This document shows, in pieces, positions 1 to 7,728 of a DNA stretch of 43,289 nt. The translations under genes and the position numbers were made by a program. The stretch comes from Chloroflexota bacterium. Its GTDB lineage: Bacteria; Chloroflexota; UBA11872; VXOZ01. The stretch spans positions 1 through 43,289 of the forward strand of contig JAAXIC010000037.1 of assembly GCA_012270555.1 (NCBI GenBank), in the 5' to 3' direction. Position 1 is the first letter of the stretch. The number at the start of each line of letters is the position of its first letter. The notes under the pieces are model-generated. The model saw nothing but the letters and a program-made list of their open reading frames with translations, was not told the DNA's origin and made no database searches.

Positions 1-209
1 TTCTTCCAGTCCCCGTAGTCCGGTGGCAAGTCGCGCCAGGGAGCGCCAGTGCGCAAAATCCAGAACACGGCGTTGATGAAACGGCGGTTGTCCTGAGCCG
101 GACGACCCGTCTTGCCCGCGCCACCGGGCAGAAGCGGCTCCAAAATCCCCCACGCCCGGTCTGAAATATCGTGGCGACGGTGCGCCGGCGCTGCGACCAT
201 TGCTGACAT
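1..209 (-). CDS. IS5-family transposase, N-terminal part (truncated by window edge)
   Basis: Translation from the ATG at 209 gives about 69 residues matching the DUF4096-type N-terminal domain of IS5/IS427 transposases. The key stretches are ISDRAWGILEPLLPG, a GRPAQDNRRFINAV block and WILRTGAPWRDLPPDYG. This domain precedes the DDE catalytic core, which is off the window, so activity cannot be judged. A second in-frame ATG at 200 is possible. The gene starts about 68 bases inside the element end, the usual distance. In many IS427 elements the transposase is split into two frames joined by frameshifting; whether that applies here cannot be seen. Confidence 0.8.
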   Translation of the reverse strand, partial: MSAMVAAPAHRRHDISDRAWGILEPLLPGGAGKTGRPAQDNRRFINAVFWILRTGAPWRDLPPDYGDWK

Positions 210-277
210 AGCTCCCGTCCTGCTACAGTGATTACATCCTCAGCTTACCAGCACTAACTGACTTTGACGACACCCCC
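1..277 (-). mobile_element. IS5-family (IS427-like) insertion sequence, one end only
   Basis: The start of the transposase gene and the outer end of the element are present; the rest lies beyond the left edge of the window. On the minus strand the outer end reads GGGGGTGTCGTCAAAG, typical of the terminal inverted repeats of the IS427 group of IS5. It abuts CTAG at 277-280, a target sequence used by this family. The other terminal repeat and target duplication cannot be seen here. Confidence 0.75.
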
Positions 278-280
278 TAG

Positions 281-301
281 CCCTCTCCCTCGGGGAGAGG
301 G
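281..301. repeat. REP-like palindrome, CCCTCTCCC/GGGAGAGGG family
   Basis: CCCTCTCCC and GGGAGAGGG arms surround a 3-base loop. This is one of eight copies in the window. It lies directly beside the IS end, so the element may have inserted at the edge of the repeat, which supplies the CTAG-like target. Confidence 0.7.
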
Positions 302-348
302 GACAAGCTTGGTGCCGAGTTATCTGTCAAATCCATTTAGAAGCGGTA

Positions 349-786
349 CTAACGGCACATGAACGAGAGCGGAGACTCATAGTACGTCGCCGCGCTGATA
401 CTTGCCAGCACCCTGCCGTCGGTCTGCTCCACATACCAACTGACGTAGGGGATATGGAAATCGGTCTCCAACTCCACCTCCCACACCGGACTCTGCGAGT
501 AAAGATAGTACCTAGTGGACCGGCGCGCTGCGAACTTACCGCGGGCGAAGTCCTCTTGAAAGCGGGTGCGCGCGGCCTGGCACGCAGTAATCCGGGCCAA
601 GTGCGCCTGCACCGCTGCCAATGCCTCCTCCTCGTCATCGACGGACGTGCCGACACCGGCGCGCACGGACGGCCCGCTTGCAGCTCCGGTAGCAGGGATA
701 CCCCCATCGCCACCGCAGGCAACTGCCAGCGCGGCGACCACGAGACAGCCAACCACTTTCCTAAACCGGTGACCTACGGTGTGCAC
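349..786 (-). CDS. putative lipoprotein of unknown function
   Basis: A 145-residue protein with a lipoprotein signal peptide: basic n-region (RFRK), hydrophobic segment, and lipobox LAVAC with the modified cysteine at residue 24, followed by a Gly-rich spacer. It should be exported and lipid-anchored outside the membrane. The mature part has an acidic alpha-helical stretch (DDEEEALAAVQAHLARI) and a beta-rich Tyr/Trp-rich C-terminus; I recognise no family. The GTG start at 786 is preceded by GCGGAG at a good distance. A TACAAT box about 40 bases upstream on the same strand could be its -10. Being real is supported by the signal peptide rather than by homology. Confidence 0.6.
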   Translation of the reverse strand: MHTVGHRFRKVVGCLVVAALAVACGGDGGIPATGAASGPSVRAGVGTSVDDEEEALAAVQAHLARITACQAARTRFQEDFARGKFAARRSTRYYLYSQSPVWEVELETDFHIPYVSWYVEQTDGRVLASISAATYYESPLSFMCR

Positions 787-1221
787 GGCATCGCTCCGCT
801 TTCACTGACTGCTCCTATTGTAGTGCCCTTATGCGGCCGGGGTGCGAACAAGCATCAGCATTCCGCATTTCTCTCACACAAATCCCCAAACCTTGCGCCA
901 CCGCTCAGCACAAGCCCGCAATTCCGGTAGCGCAGGCCCTTCGACAGAGCCTGTGCTGAGCCTGCCGCAGTGCTCAGCACACGTTTGCAACCCCGTATCG
1001 TGTCGATACGCTGTATCGAGTACGGGGCAGGCTCTGCGTTCTGCTCACTCCCTGTAAAGAATACATCTTCCGCCCGTCATAGCTACCCAAGAGCTTATCC
1101 ATAATGCTATGGTTGTACTATCTTGAAAGACAACCGCGCAGGACACGCACTCGCGCATTGTCGATTGCAGTCGGATTTACGCGATCAATCGCCTTTTGTG
1201 GTAGACGAGGAGTAGCAAGCA
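787..1221. other. intergenic region with composite repeat, no gene
   Basis: About 435 bases without a convincing gene. It holds the likely promoter of the lipoprotein gene near 818-830 on the minus strand, a composite dispersed repeat at 924-1038, and the leader of the first PhyH gene with its GAGGAG ribosome site near 1207. The short open frames here are made of repeat sequence. Confidence 0.6.
924..1038. repeat. composite dispersed repeat (CCGGTAGCGCAGG family plus 48-base hairpin unit)
   Basis: It begins with CCGGTAGCGCAGG and the arms GACAGAGCCTGTGCTGAG, then carries a hairpin unit at 991-1038 (CCCCGTA...TACGGGG, with inner TCGATA/TATCGA pairing). The 48-base unit is identical to 4979-5026. 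The CCGGTAGCGCAGG motif recurs at 5992, 8609 (inverted), 17882, 18088 (inverted) and 19109. Confidence 0.75.
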
Positions 1222-2190
1222 ATGGCCGGTCTCACGCAAGCGCAACTCGAACAGTTCGCGGAGCAGGGGTACGTTGTCGCAGAAAACGTGCTCGATCCGG
1301 CGGAAGACCTGGCGCCGGTGATGGCGGAATACGGCGACGTGCTGGACGGCATCGCCCGCGGCCTCCATGCCGAGGGCGTAATATCCTCCACCTATGCCGA
1401 ACTACCGTTCGACCAGCGTCTGATTCAGGTCTGCGACGAAAGCCGCCAGCTCTTTACCCAGCCGTTCGACATCTCACTCCCGCAGAGCGCCGAGCGCGCC
1501 GACGCGCCGATGCACACGGGCGCAGCCGTTTTCTATCTGCTCGTGAATGCGCGCCTGCTCGATTGCGTCGAGAGCATCATGGGGCCGGAAATCTCATCCA
1601 ATCCCATTCAGCACGTGCGCATGAAATTGCCGACCCAAGTGAGACACCCGGAGGGGCGAAACGGCCTTGCCGGTCCCACGCCCTGGCACCAGGACAACGG
1701 TGTGGTGGTGGAAGAGGCGGACGAAACCGAAATGCTTACCGTCTGGCTGCCCTTGAACGATGCCACCCTCGAAAATAGCTGCCTGAACGTGGTGCCGTAC
1801 TCGCACCGGGACGGCCTTGCCGTACACTGCCCGGGCACGGGCGGACTGAGCATTCCGGAGAGCCAGATGGACGAGGCGAAAGCCGTGCCGCTGCCTATGC
1901 AGGCCGGCAGCGTGCTCTTCATGCACCGCCGGACCATGCACTGCTCGTATGACAATAAGACCAAAGACGAGGTGCGCTGGAGTTTCGACCTGCGCTACCA
2001 GCCGAGCGGGCAACCCTCGGGCCGCCCGCTCTTCCCCGATTTCGTGGCCCGCAGCCGCGCCAACCCGGAGTCAGAAGTCCGCGACCCAGCGGCATGGGCA
2101 CAGCTCTGGGCAGACACGCGCGTTCGGCTGGCTGCTTCGGCTAAGCAGAAGTTCAACCGCTGGTCCGCCGACCATCCCGTATGTGCCTAG
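1222..2190 (+). CDS. phytanoyl-CoA dioxygenase (PhyH) family protein, copy 1
   Basis: A 322-residue Fe(II)/2-oxoglutarate-dependent oxygenase of the PhyH family, which hydroxylate CoA esters and many small metabolites; the substrate is unknown. The iron-binding H-x-D is in PWHQDNG (His156, Asp158). The distal His is in the MHxRTMHCSYDN stretch (His235 or His240). The 2-oxoglutarate-binding Arg is probably Arg252 in RWSFDLRY. The double-stranded beta-helix core spans roughly residues 130-260. Start: ATG with GAGGAG 10 bases upstream. It is followed by a close paralogue in the same orientation after 341 bases. Cytoplasmic, with no signal peptide. Family is confident, reaction is not. Confidence 0.88.
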   Translation: MAGLTQAQLEQFAEQGYVVAENVLDPAEDLAPVMAEYGDVLDGIARGLHAEGVISSTYAELPFDQRLIQVCDESRQLFTQPFDISLPQSAERADAPMHTGAAVFYLLVNARLLDCVESIMGPEISSNPIQHVRMKLPTQVRHPEGRNGLAGPTPWHQDNGVVVEEADETEMLTVWLPLNDATLENSCLNVVPYSHRDGLAVHCPGTGGLSIPESQMDEAKAVPLPMQAGSVLFMHRRTMHCSYDNKTKDEVRWSFDLRYQPSGQPSGRPLFPDFVARSRANPESEVRDPAAWAQLWADTRVRLAASAKQKFNRWSADHPVCA

Positions 2191-2531
2191 GCTGATTGAA
2201 TGCCGTGGCTTACTTCTGCACAATGAATTCTGTGCGTTCGAGACTTGGGCGTTACGTGTAGGCGCTCCTCTGCTTCGAAGAAGGACTGGGTAAGTCCTGA
2301 AGAACGGTTCTCGCTTTCGCGGGAATGACGGATAGGATTTCGTCTTTCCAAATCTGTAGCACGGAGGCTTGTCCCCCGCTCCCAGCTATCCCTTGGGGGC
2401 TTGCCTTGTGTGCTCTAGATGTATTATTTTGATACAGGACGGTGATTAAAAAGGCAAGAGCGTTGAACGTAGGCATCAACAGCAACTGCACATACATACG
2501 GTTCGCATGTGAACTCTAGGAGCAGCAAGAA
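2191..2531. other. intergenic region between PhyH paralogues
   Basis: 341 bases with no gene. It contains a half copy of the TTTCGCGGGAATGACGG repeat (2309-2332) and a GGAGGCTTGTCCCCCGC stretch near 2363, related to the palindrome at 9571. The AT-rich part at 2410-2450 may carry a promoter for the second PhyH gene. Confidence 0.55.
2309..2332. repeat. dispersed repeat, CGCGGGAATGACGG family (half copy)
   Basis: TCTCGCTTTCGCGGGAATGACGGA matches the right arm of the full hairpin at 28148-28174 and the copy inside the DUF2298 gene at 31292-31337. Confidence 0.6.
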
Positions 2532-3503
2532 ATGGCCGGCCTGACGCAAGCGCAACTCGATCAACTCAGTGAACAGGGGTACGTGGTCGTGGAAAACGTC
2601 CTCGATCCCGAGGAAGACCTGGCGCCGGTGATGGCGGAATACGGCGAGGTGTTGGACGGCATCGCCCACGATCTCTTCGCGGAGGGCATACTCTCATCGG
2701 CCTACGCCGATCTGCCGTTCGACCAACGCCTCATTCAGGTGTGCGATGAGAGCGGCCAGATTTTCGCCCAGCCTTTCGATATCTCACTGCCTCAAAAGTC
2801 CGAGGGGGCCGATGCGCCCATGCACACCGGGCCGGCCGTCTTCAATCTGCTTACTAACCCGCGCTTGCTCGACTGCGCCGAGAGCGTGGTTGGGCCTGAA
2901 ATCCTCTCCAACCCCGTGCAGCACGTCCGCATGAAGCTGCCGCGGCACGTCGTCCACGTGGAGAATCCGAGTAATCTTTCCGTGGCCGTGCCCTGGCACC
3001 AGGACAACGGCGTGGTGGTGGAAGAGGCCGACGAGACCGAAATGCTCACGGTATGGCTGCCCTTGAACGACGCCACCATCGAGAATAGCTGCATGTACGC
3101 CGTGCCCTACTCCCACCGCGAAGAGGAACTCGCGGTACACTGCCCGGGCGTCGGCGGTGTCTGGATTCCGGAAAAGCTGATTGACATAGATAACGCCATT
3201 CCCCTGCCCATGAAAGCCGGCAGCATCTTGCTCATGCACCGCAAGACCATGCATTGCTCTTACGACAACAAGACCAAGGACCAGGTGCGCTGGAGTTTCG
3301 ACCTGCGCTACCAGCCTATCGGCCAGCCCACCGGCCGCCCGGTTTTCCCGGATTTCGTGGCACGCAGTCGCGCCAATCCTGAATCGGAACTGCGCGACGC
3401 CGGCACGTGGACCCAAATGTGGGAAGACGCTCGCCCGAAACTGGCCGCTTCCACCACCAAGAACTTCAACCGCTGGTCCGCCGACCATCCGGTGTGCGCT
3501 TGA
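2532..3503 (+). CDS. phytanoyl-CoA dioxygenase (PhyH) family protein, copy 2
   Basis: A 323-residue paralogue of the preceding gene, collinear over its whole length. Both begin MAGLTQAQL and end FNRWSADHPVCA. Iron ligands are conserved: His156 and Asp158 in PWHQDNG and a distal His near residue 241 in HCSYDNKTKD. Differences cluster around residues 140-155 and 195-220, which flank the active site in this fold, so the two may act on different substrates. Start: ATG preceded by CTAGGAGCAGCAAGA. The pair is a tandem duplication that has diverged. It is followed by an acid-sugar dehydratase in the same direction. Confidence 0.88.
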   Translation: MAGLTQAQLDQLSEQGYVVVENVLDPEEDLAPVMAEYGEVLDGIAHDLFAEGILSSAYADLPFDQRLIQVCDESGQIFAQPFDISLPQKSEGADAPMHTGPAVFNLLTNPRLLDCAESVVGPEILSNPVQHVRMKLPRHVVHVENPSNLSVAVPWHQDNGVVVEEADETEMLTVWLPLNDATIENSCMYAVPYSHREEELAVHCPGVGGVWIPEKLIDIDNAIPLPMKAGSILLMHRKTMHCSYDNKTKDQVRWSFDLRYQPIGQPTGRPVFPDFVARSRANPESELRDAGTWTQMWEDARPKLAASTTKNFNRWSADHPVCA

Positions 3504-3623
3504 CGAACGGTTTCTGCTTCAACGAGGCAACCCATGCGACAGGGTGGCAAGCGCTCCGTATGCGAGCGCGGGTAGGCATTCTTCTCTAGCCGCAGCGCGG
3601 GCCTTGTCCTCCGCCGGATAATT

Positions 3624-3644
3624 CCCTCTCCCCGTGGGAGAGGG
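3624..3644. repeat. REP-like palindrome, CCCTCTCCC/GGGAGAGGG family
   Basis: The CCCTCTCCC and GGGAGAGGG arms are intact, followed by TTAG as in other copies. It lies between the PhyH and dehydratase genes. Confidence 0.7.
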
Positions 3645-3757
3645 TTAGAACCTGCCTCGTACGCCGCTAGGCAGTAGCGGATGATACGGGGGTTAGGGTC
3701 TTAGCGCAAGAGCATTACCCCATTTACTGAGCCTCGCAAATCGCAGGAGTAAGCCGC

Positions 3758-4900
3758 ATGAAGATCACCTCAGTCGAGACCTTTGCCGCGCCGATTACAT
3801 CGCGCGACGTGCTCATTGTGAAGATCAACACATCCGAAGGGATTAGCGGCATCGGCGAAGCGTATCCGGTGGGGCCCAACCGGGCGGTGGCGGCGGCCAT
3901 TGACGACTTTGCCGATTGGATCGTGGGCAAAGACCCCCGCGACATCAACGCCATCTGGTACCACATGTACGTACACTCGCGCTTCCCCGGCGGCTCGGTG
4001 ATTAACGCCGCCATCAGCGGCATTGACCATGCCCTGTGGGACATCAGCGGCAAGGCGGCGGGTCAGCCGGTGTACCGCTTGCTCGGCGGCAAATGCCGCG
4101 ACCGCATTCGCGTCTACCAGGGTTGCGGCGGGGCGACACCGGAGGACTGCGCGGAGAACGCGAAGACGCTCGTAGCAAAGTACGGCTACACCGCGCTCAA
4201 GATGGCGCCGCATCCGCCCAACGCGAGCCAGATGTCGTGGAACGCCGTGGTAGCCGCGGCCGGTGAGCGCATCGCGGCGGTGCGTGAAGCGGTGGGCCCG
4301 GACGTGGATATCGGGCTTGACCCCCACGCGAAGATCTTTGAACCGGCCCGCGCCCTGGAAATGGCAGCGGCGGTGGCGCCCTCGCAGCCGTTCTTCTTCG
4401 AGGAGCCGCTGCGGCCGGAGAACATCGACGCCATGGCCTGGTTCGCGCAGAAATCTCCTGTGGCCGTCGCCACCGGCGAGATGCTCTACACGTCCTTCGG
4501 CTTTCGCGAGCTGCTGGAGAAGCAGGCGGCGACCATCATCCAGCCGGACATCTGCGTCTGCGGCGGCCTGACCGAGATGCGCAAGATCGCGGCTTTGGCC
4601 GAGGCGCATTACGTGAAAGTAGCGCCCCACAATCCGCTGGGGCCGGTGGCCACAGCCGTGAACGTCCACTTTGCCGCTGCCACGCACAACTTTATCATCC
4701 TGGAGTACCACGCCGACGATGAGTCGCCGCGCAAGGACATTCTGGATGAGCCGGTGAAACTCAATGACGGCTACCTGGAAATACCAGAGAAGCCCGGCTG
4801 GGGCATCGAACTGAACGAGGACTACGTGCGCGGTCAGCCGATACGCTCCTGGCACCGGCCGTTCGACGTGGGCCCCGATGGCTCAGCGGCGTTTATCTAG
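3758..4900 (+). CDS. mandelate racemase/muconate lactonizing enzyme family, acid-sugar dehydratase-like
   Basis: A 380-residue enolase-superfamily enzyme with an N-terminal capping domain (residues 1-120) and a C-terminal barrel. Candidate Mg ligands are Asp188 (GLDPH), Glu215/216 (FFFEEP) and Glu241 (TGEM). His190 and His291 (APHNPLGP) sit where galactonate-dehydratase-type enzymes place their acid/base histidines. This pattern suggests dehydration of a sugar acid to a 2-keto-3-deoxy acid; the exact substrate cannot be read from the sequence. Start: ATG with GCAGGAG at good spacing. A KdgD-like keto-deoxy acid enzyme at 27013 could act further along such a pathway. Cytoplasmic. Confidence 0.85.
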   Translation: MKITSVETFAAPITSRDVLIVKINTSEGISGIGEAYPVGPNRAVAAAIDDFADWIVGKDPRDINAIWYHMYVHSRFPGGSVINAAISGIDHALWDISGKAAGQPVYRLLGGKCRDRIRVYQGCGGATPEDCAENAKTLVAKYGYTALKMAPHPPNASQMSWNAVVAAAGERIAAVREAVGPDVDIGLDPHAKIFEPARALEMAAAVAPSQPFFFEEPLRPENIDAMAWFAQKSPVAVATGEMLYTSFGFRELLEKQAATIIQPDICVCGGLTEMRKIAALAEAHYVKVAPHNPLGPVATAVNVHFAAATHNFIILEYHADDESPRKDILDEPVKLNDGYLEIPEKPGWGIELNEDYVRGQPIRSWHRPFDVGPDGSAAFI

Positions 4901-4978
4901 GCCAGTCGCCAAAACACAATGTAGCGTGGGGACTTGTGCTCCGCCAGCGCGAGCAGTTTCCCTGCAAACGCCGTTCGC

Positions 4979-5026
4979 CCCCGTATCGTGTCGATACGCT
5001 GTATCGAGTACGGGGCAGGCTCTGCG
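4979..5026. repeat. 48-base hairpin repeat, identical to 991-1038
   Basis: CCCCGTA and TACGGGG form the outer arms and TCGATA/TATCGA the inner arms, followed by GGCAGGCTCTGCG. By eye it matches 991-1038 base for base. It lies between the convergent dehydratase and SDR genes. Confidence 0.8.
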
Positions 5027-5062
5027 CTTGTCGCAGGGCAGATTCTTGCGATGGGACAAGCC

Positions 5063-5812
5063 CTAGTACGTCGCTCGTCCGCCGCTGAGATCAAAGACCG
5101 CGCCGGTGCTGAAGGAACACTCGGCCGACGCCAGCCACGCCACCAGCGCCGCTACCTCGCTGATCTCGCCGCTGCGCTTCATGGGGATGCGCGCCAGCAG
5201 CATCTCCATTTGCGCCGCCGTGGTCTGCTCCCAGATGGGCGTGCGGACGACGGCGGGCGTGAGGCAGTTCACGCGGATGCCGGTCTCTGCCAACTCCTTG
5301 CCGAGTGACTTGGTGAGGCCGATGATGGCGGCTTTGGTGGCGGAGTAGGGCACCATATTGGGGTTGCCCTCTTTGCCCGCAATGGACGCCATGTTCACGA
5401 TGCGGCCGTAGTTGTTTTCGAGCATGTGGGGGATCGCTTGCTGGCAGAAGAGGTACGAGCCGCGCAGATTCACCGCATAGACGCGGTCCAACTCGCTCAC
5501 CGGCAGTTCCCAGAGTGGGGCCGTGCTGCCGATGATGCCGGTGTTGTTGACGAGCACGTCGATGCGCCCCCACGCTGACATGGCCTGCGCCACGGCGCAC
5601 TCAGCCGTAGACTCCTCCGCCGTATCGCCGTCCACGGCCAGCGCGGTTATGCCTTGCGTTCCAAGTGCTGCCACGGCTTGGTCGGCAACCGCGCCGTCAA
5701 TATCGGTGATGAGCACCTGGGCGCCCTCGCTCCCCAGCCGCTCCGCAATGCCCAAGCCAATGCCGCTGCCAGCGCCGGTAATAATCGCTACTTGTCCCTC
5801 AAACCGCCGCAC
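5063..5812 (-). CDS. short-chain dehydrogenase/reductase (SDR, FabG-like)
   Basis: A 249-residue classical SDR, a typical length. The N-terminal Rossmann fold has the cofactor loop TGAGSGIG near residues 13-20, the structural NNTG, and the catalytic set Ser143 (NMASIAG), Tyr156 and Lys160 (YSATK). These enzymes interconvert alcohols and ketones with NAD(P)H; the substrate is unknown. An acidic Asp after the second strand (ITDIDG) hints at NAD rather than NADP. It is convergent with the dehydratase gene and could act on related metabolites, but position is the only support for that. Cytoplasmic. Confidence 0.85.
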   Translation of the reverse strand: MRRFEGQVAIITGAGSGIGLGIAERLGSEGAQVLITDIDGAVADQAVAALGTQGITALAVDGDTAEESTAECAVAQAMSAWGRIDVLVNNTGIIGSTAPLWELPVSELDRVYAVNLRGSYLFCQQAIPHMLENNYGRIVNMASIAGKEGNPNMVPYSATKAAIIGLTKSLGKELAETGIRVNCLTPAVVRTPIWEQTTAAQMEMLLARIPMKRSGEISEVAALVAWLASAECSFSTGAVFDLSGGRATY

Positions 5813-5991
5813 GGAAACTTCCTTCCGTAAGAATTCGCGCCTGCTTTACGTGTAAGCATGTCCACTCCGCTACAGCCCTAATTCATTATCTATGCGCCCA
5901 CTATTGTAACGGAGGCGCGCATGTCGCTCCCAATGCTCTCGCGCCACAACCAGCGGCCAAAGACATGCTTTGCCACATGTCCTCCACCGAT

Positions 5992-6019
5992 CCGGTAGCG
6001 CAGGTTTGCAACCTGCGCC
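5992..6019. repeat. CCGGTAGCGCAGGTT hairpin repeat
   Basis: The arms GCGCAGGTT and AACCTGCGC (9 bp, perfect) enclose TGC, preceded by CCGGTA. Other copies are at 17882-17908 and 19109-19135. Confidence 0.7.
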
Positions 6020-6090
6020 CATGCGATGAAGCAGTCACCTCTGGCAGTATTCTATTCTCCGCTGCAACGCTAACGAGAGGCCCAACACCA

Positions 6091-6112
6091 TCGCGTCAAC
6101 CGGTTGACGCGA
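6091..6112. promoter_or_regulatory. 22-bp perfect palindrome, candidate operator
   Basis: The half-site TCGCGTCAACC is followed directly by its exact complement GGTTGACGCGA. The right half contains TTGACG, which fits as the -35 box of the tRNA-Gln promoter. A dimeric regulator bound here would cover that -35. It is not a member of the dispersed repeat families in the window. Confidence 0.5.
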
Positions 6113-6133
6113 GTCAAAGCCGCTTAGTACCAT
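6104..6133 (+). promoter_or_regulatory. candidate promoter of tRNA-Gln
   Basis: TTGACG (6104-6109) and TACCAT (6128-6133) are 18 bases apart. Transcription would start about 20 bases before the tRNA. The -35 is near-consensus, the -10 only partial. Confidence 0.4.
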
Positions 6134-6162
6134 GAAATTGGTCGCGTTTGCGGCGGCCGCCT

Positions 6163-6236
6163 TGGGGAATCGTCTAATGGTAGGACAGTGGATTCTGGAT
6201 CCATAAGTCCAGGTTCGAATCCTGGTTCCCCAGCCA
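6163..6236 (+). tRNA. tRNA-Gln(CTG)
   Basis: A complete cloverleaf of 74 bases. The acceptor stem TGGGGAA pairs with TTCCCCA, with the U1-A72 pair typical of glutamine tRNAs. The D arm is GTC...GGAC, the anticodon stem GTGGA/TCCAT has loop TTCTGGA and anticodon CTG, and the T arm is CCAGG-TTCGAAT-CCTGG. G73 and CCA (6234-6236) are encoded. It decodes CAG. No other tRNA lies nearby. Confidence 0.95.
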
Positions 6237-6489
6237 ATGTGGGTCTGGCATTGGGACTTGTCGCCTGTTAGAGAGGAATTGCCTCTTGATGCGGCGATAG
6301 ACTTGCAGGTTACACTTACTTTTACTCAGTCTATCCTCGATTGCATTTGCGCATCGGTGCAAGCCCAGGCAGTTTTGTGCGCGTCAATGAGGAGAATTGG
6401 GCCAACTGAGAGTTAGGTTCTCCTCTTCTAGGTAGTTACGCAATTCGATACTCTGGTTGCTATTTGTGATACAATCGATACTATTCATC

Positions 6490-6501
6490 CGAAAAGTTTC
6501 G
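6490..6501. promoter_or_regulatory. inverted repeat in the fic leader
   Basis: CGAAA-AG-TTTCG lies about 30 bases before the fic start codon, downstream of a TACAAT box (6470-6475) that may be its -10. An autoregulatory site for the protein's own winged-helix domain is possible, but there is no direct support. Confidence 0.3.
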
Positions 6502-6532
6502 ATTAGGTCAGAAATTACAACTGGAGTACGCA

Positions 6533-7687
6533 ATGGCCCTTAAGGACCTCATCGGAAGCCCGTGTGGCAGTTTGGCACCGATTACTGGTGGTGTCCAAGC
6601 ATTTGTTCCGGACAATCTTCCTCGTAACATAGACCTCAGCCCGCCTCTAATCTACCGACTCGATGAGGCGTCACGGGCGGTGGCCATGCTCGCTGGCGTT
6701 GGAGAGACGATCCCTAACCCTCACCTGCTCATTAGGCCATTCGTACGCCGGGAAGCTGTACTTTCATCTAGAATCGAGGGTACGCAGGCTTCGCTCTCAG
6801 ACCTATTCCTTTACGAGGCGACGACAGTCGGGCGTCCTAAGGGAGACGTCGCCGAAGTGGCAAATTACGTGAGGGCCTTAGAACATGGTCTTGGGGGACT
6901 GGAAACGTTGCCAATTTGTGTGCGCCTAACGAACGAGATGCACGGAGTGTTACTCGATGGTGTGAGGGGAGCCGGCGCATACACAGGCAAGCTACGGCAG
7001 CACCAGGTGTGGATAGGTTCGCAAGACAGCCCGCTTGCAGAGGCAACGTACATCCCTCCACCAGCCAATCTGGTCCGTGACTTACTACAAGATTGGGAGG
7101 AATTCGTAAACCTCGATTCCGTCTTGCCGCCATTGGTCCAATGCGCGTTGATGCACTATCAGTTTGAGGCTGTACACCCTTACGTCGATGGCAACGGCCG
7201 GCTCGGGCGTCTCCTTATTATTCTGTTTCTCTGTGCTCAGAAGGTGTTAACGCAACCACTCCTCTATCTCAGCGCCTATTTCGAGCGTGATAGGGGCGCA
7301 TACTATGACCACCTATTCAGAGTGAGCGTAACTGGAGACTGGCAAACCTGGATTGCATATTTCTTGGATGGCGTCGTTGAACAGGCCCGCGATGCCCTTA
7401 AACGAGCCAGGCGATTGCGAGACCTTCACGAGGCCTTTAAGAATACACTACAGAACAGTGGAGAATCTGCAAACGCTCTCAAACTGCTCGACACGCTGTT
7501 CGAGAGGCCATTCATGACCGCACCTACTGCAGCAAGGCTTTTGGGGCTTTCTTCCGCAGGCGTCAGACGCATACTCGATAAGCTTGTCAGTTTGGAGATA
7601 GTCGAATATCACCCAGAAAGATGGCCAAGACTCTTCATCATGCGCGACTTGCTCGACATCCTTGACGCGCCTGCTACCCTAAACTAA
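6533..7687 (+). CDS. Fic family protein (AMPylator-type) with C-terminal winged helix
   Basis: A 384-residue class II Fic protein. The N-terminal Fic_N region carries the autoinhibitory helix motif SSRIEG (Glu82). The Fic core has VHPYVDGNGRLGR (catalytic His215). The C-terminus, about 310-375, looks like a winged helix-turn-helix (TAPTAARLLGLSSAGVRRIL). Fic enzymes transfer AMP, or another nucleotide moiety, to hydroxyls of target proteins; the target is unknown. All motif residues are intact, so it is probably active but self-inhibited. No separate antitoxin gene is adjacent. The region is less GC-rich than its neighbours, suggesting acquisition beside the tRNA gene. Start: ATG at 6533. Confidence 0.9.
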   Translation: MALKDLIGSPCGSLAPITGGVQAFVPDNLPRNIDLSPPLIYRLDEASRAVAMLAGVGETIPNPHLLIRPFVRREAVLSSRIEGTQASLSDLFLYEATTVGRPKGDVAEVANYVRALEHGLGGLETLPICVRLTNEMHGVLLDGVRGAGAYTGKLRQHQVWIGSQDSPLAEATYIPPPANLVRDLLQDWEEFVNLDSVLPPLVQCALMHYQFEAVHPYVDGNGRLGRLLIILFLCAQKVLTQPLLYLSAYFERDRGAYYDHLFRVSVTGDWQTWIAYFLDGVVEQARDALKRARRLRDLHEAFKNTLQNSGESANALKLLDTLFERPFMTAPTAARLLGLSSAGVRRILDKLVSLEIVEYHPERWPRLFIMRDLLDILDAPATLN

Positions 7688-7728
7688 ACGCGAGACTCCA
7701 ACCTGATGCACTGGCTCTTGCGTGAAAA

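Larger units (their letters stand above)
5813..6162. other. intergenic region upstream of tRNA-Gln
   Basis: 350 bases without a gene. It contains the SDR leader, a dispersed hairpin repeat at 5992-6019, a 22-bp perfect palindrome at 6091-6112, and the likely tRNA promoter at 6104-6133. Confidence 0.6.

Noticed and set aside
3770-4855. Open frame of 361 codons antisense to the acid-sugar dehydratase
   Set aside because: High-GC shadow frame; the plus strand carries all enolase-superfamily motifs.
6174-6362. Small minus-strand open frame over the tRNA
   Set aside because: It runs through the tRNA-Gln gene; its N-Q-D-S-N-L-D-L end is the antisense of the tRNA, a common false call.
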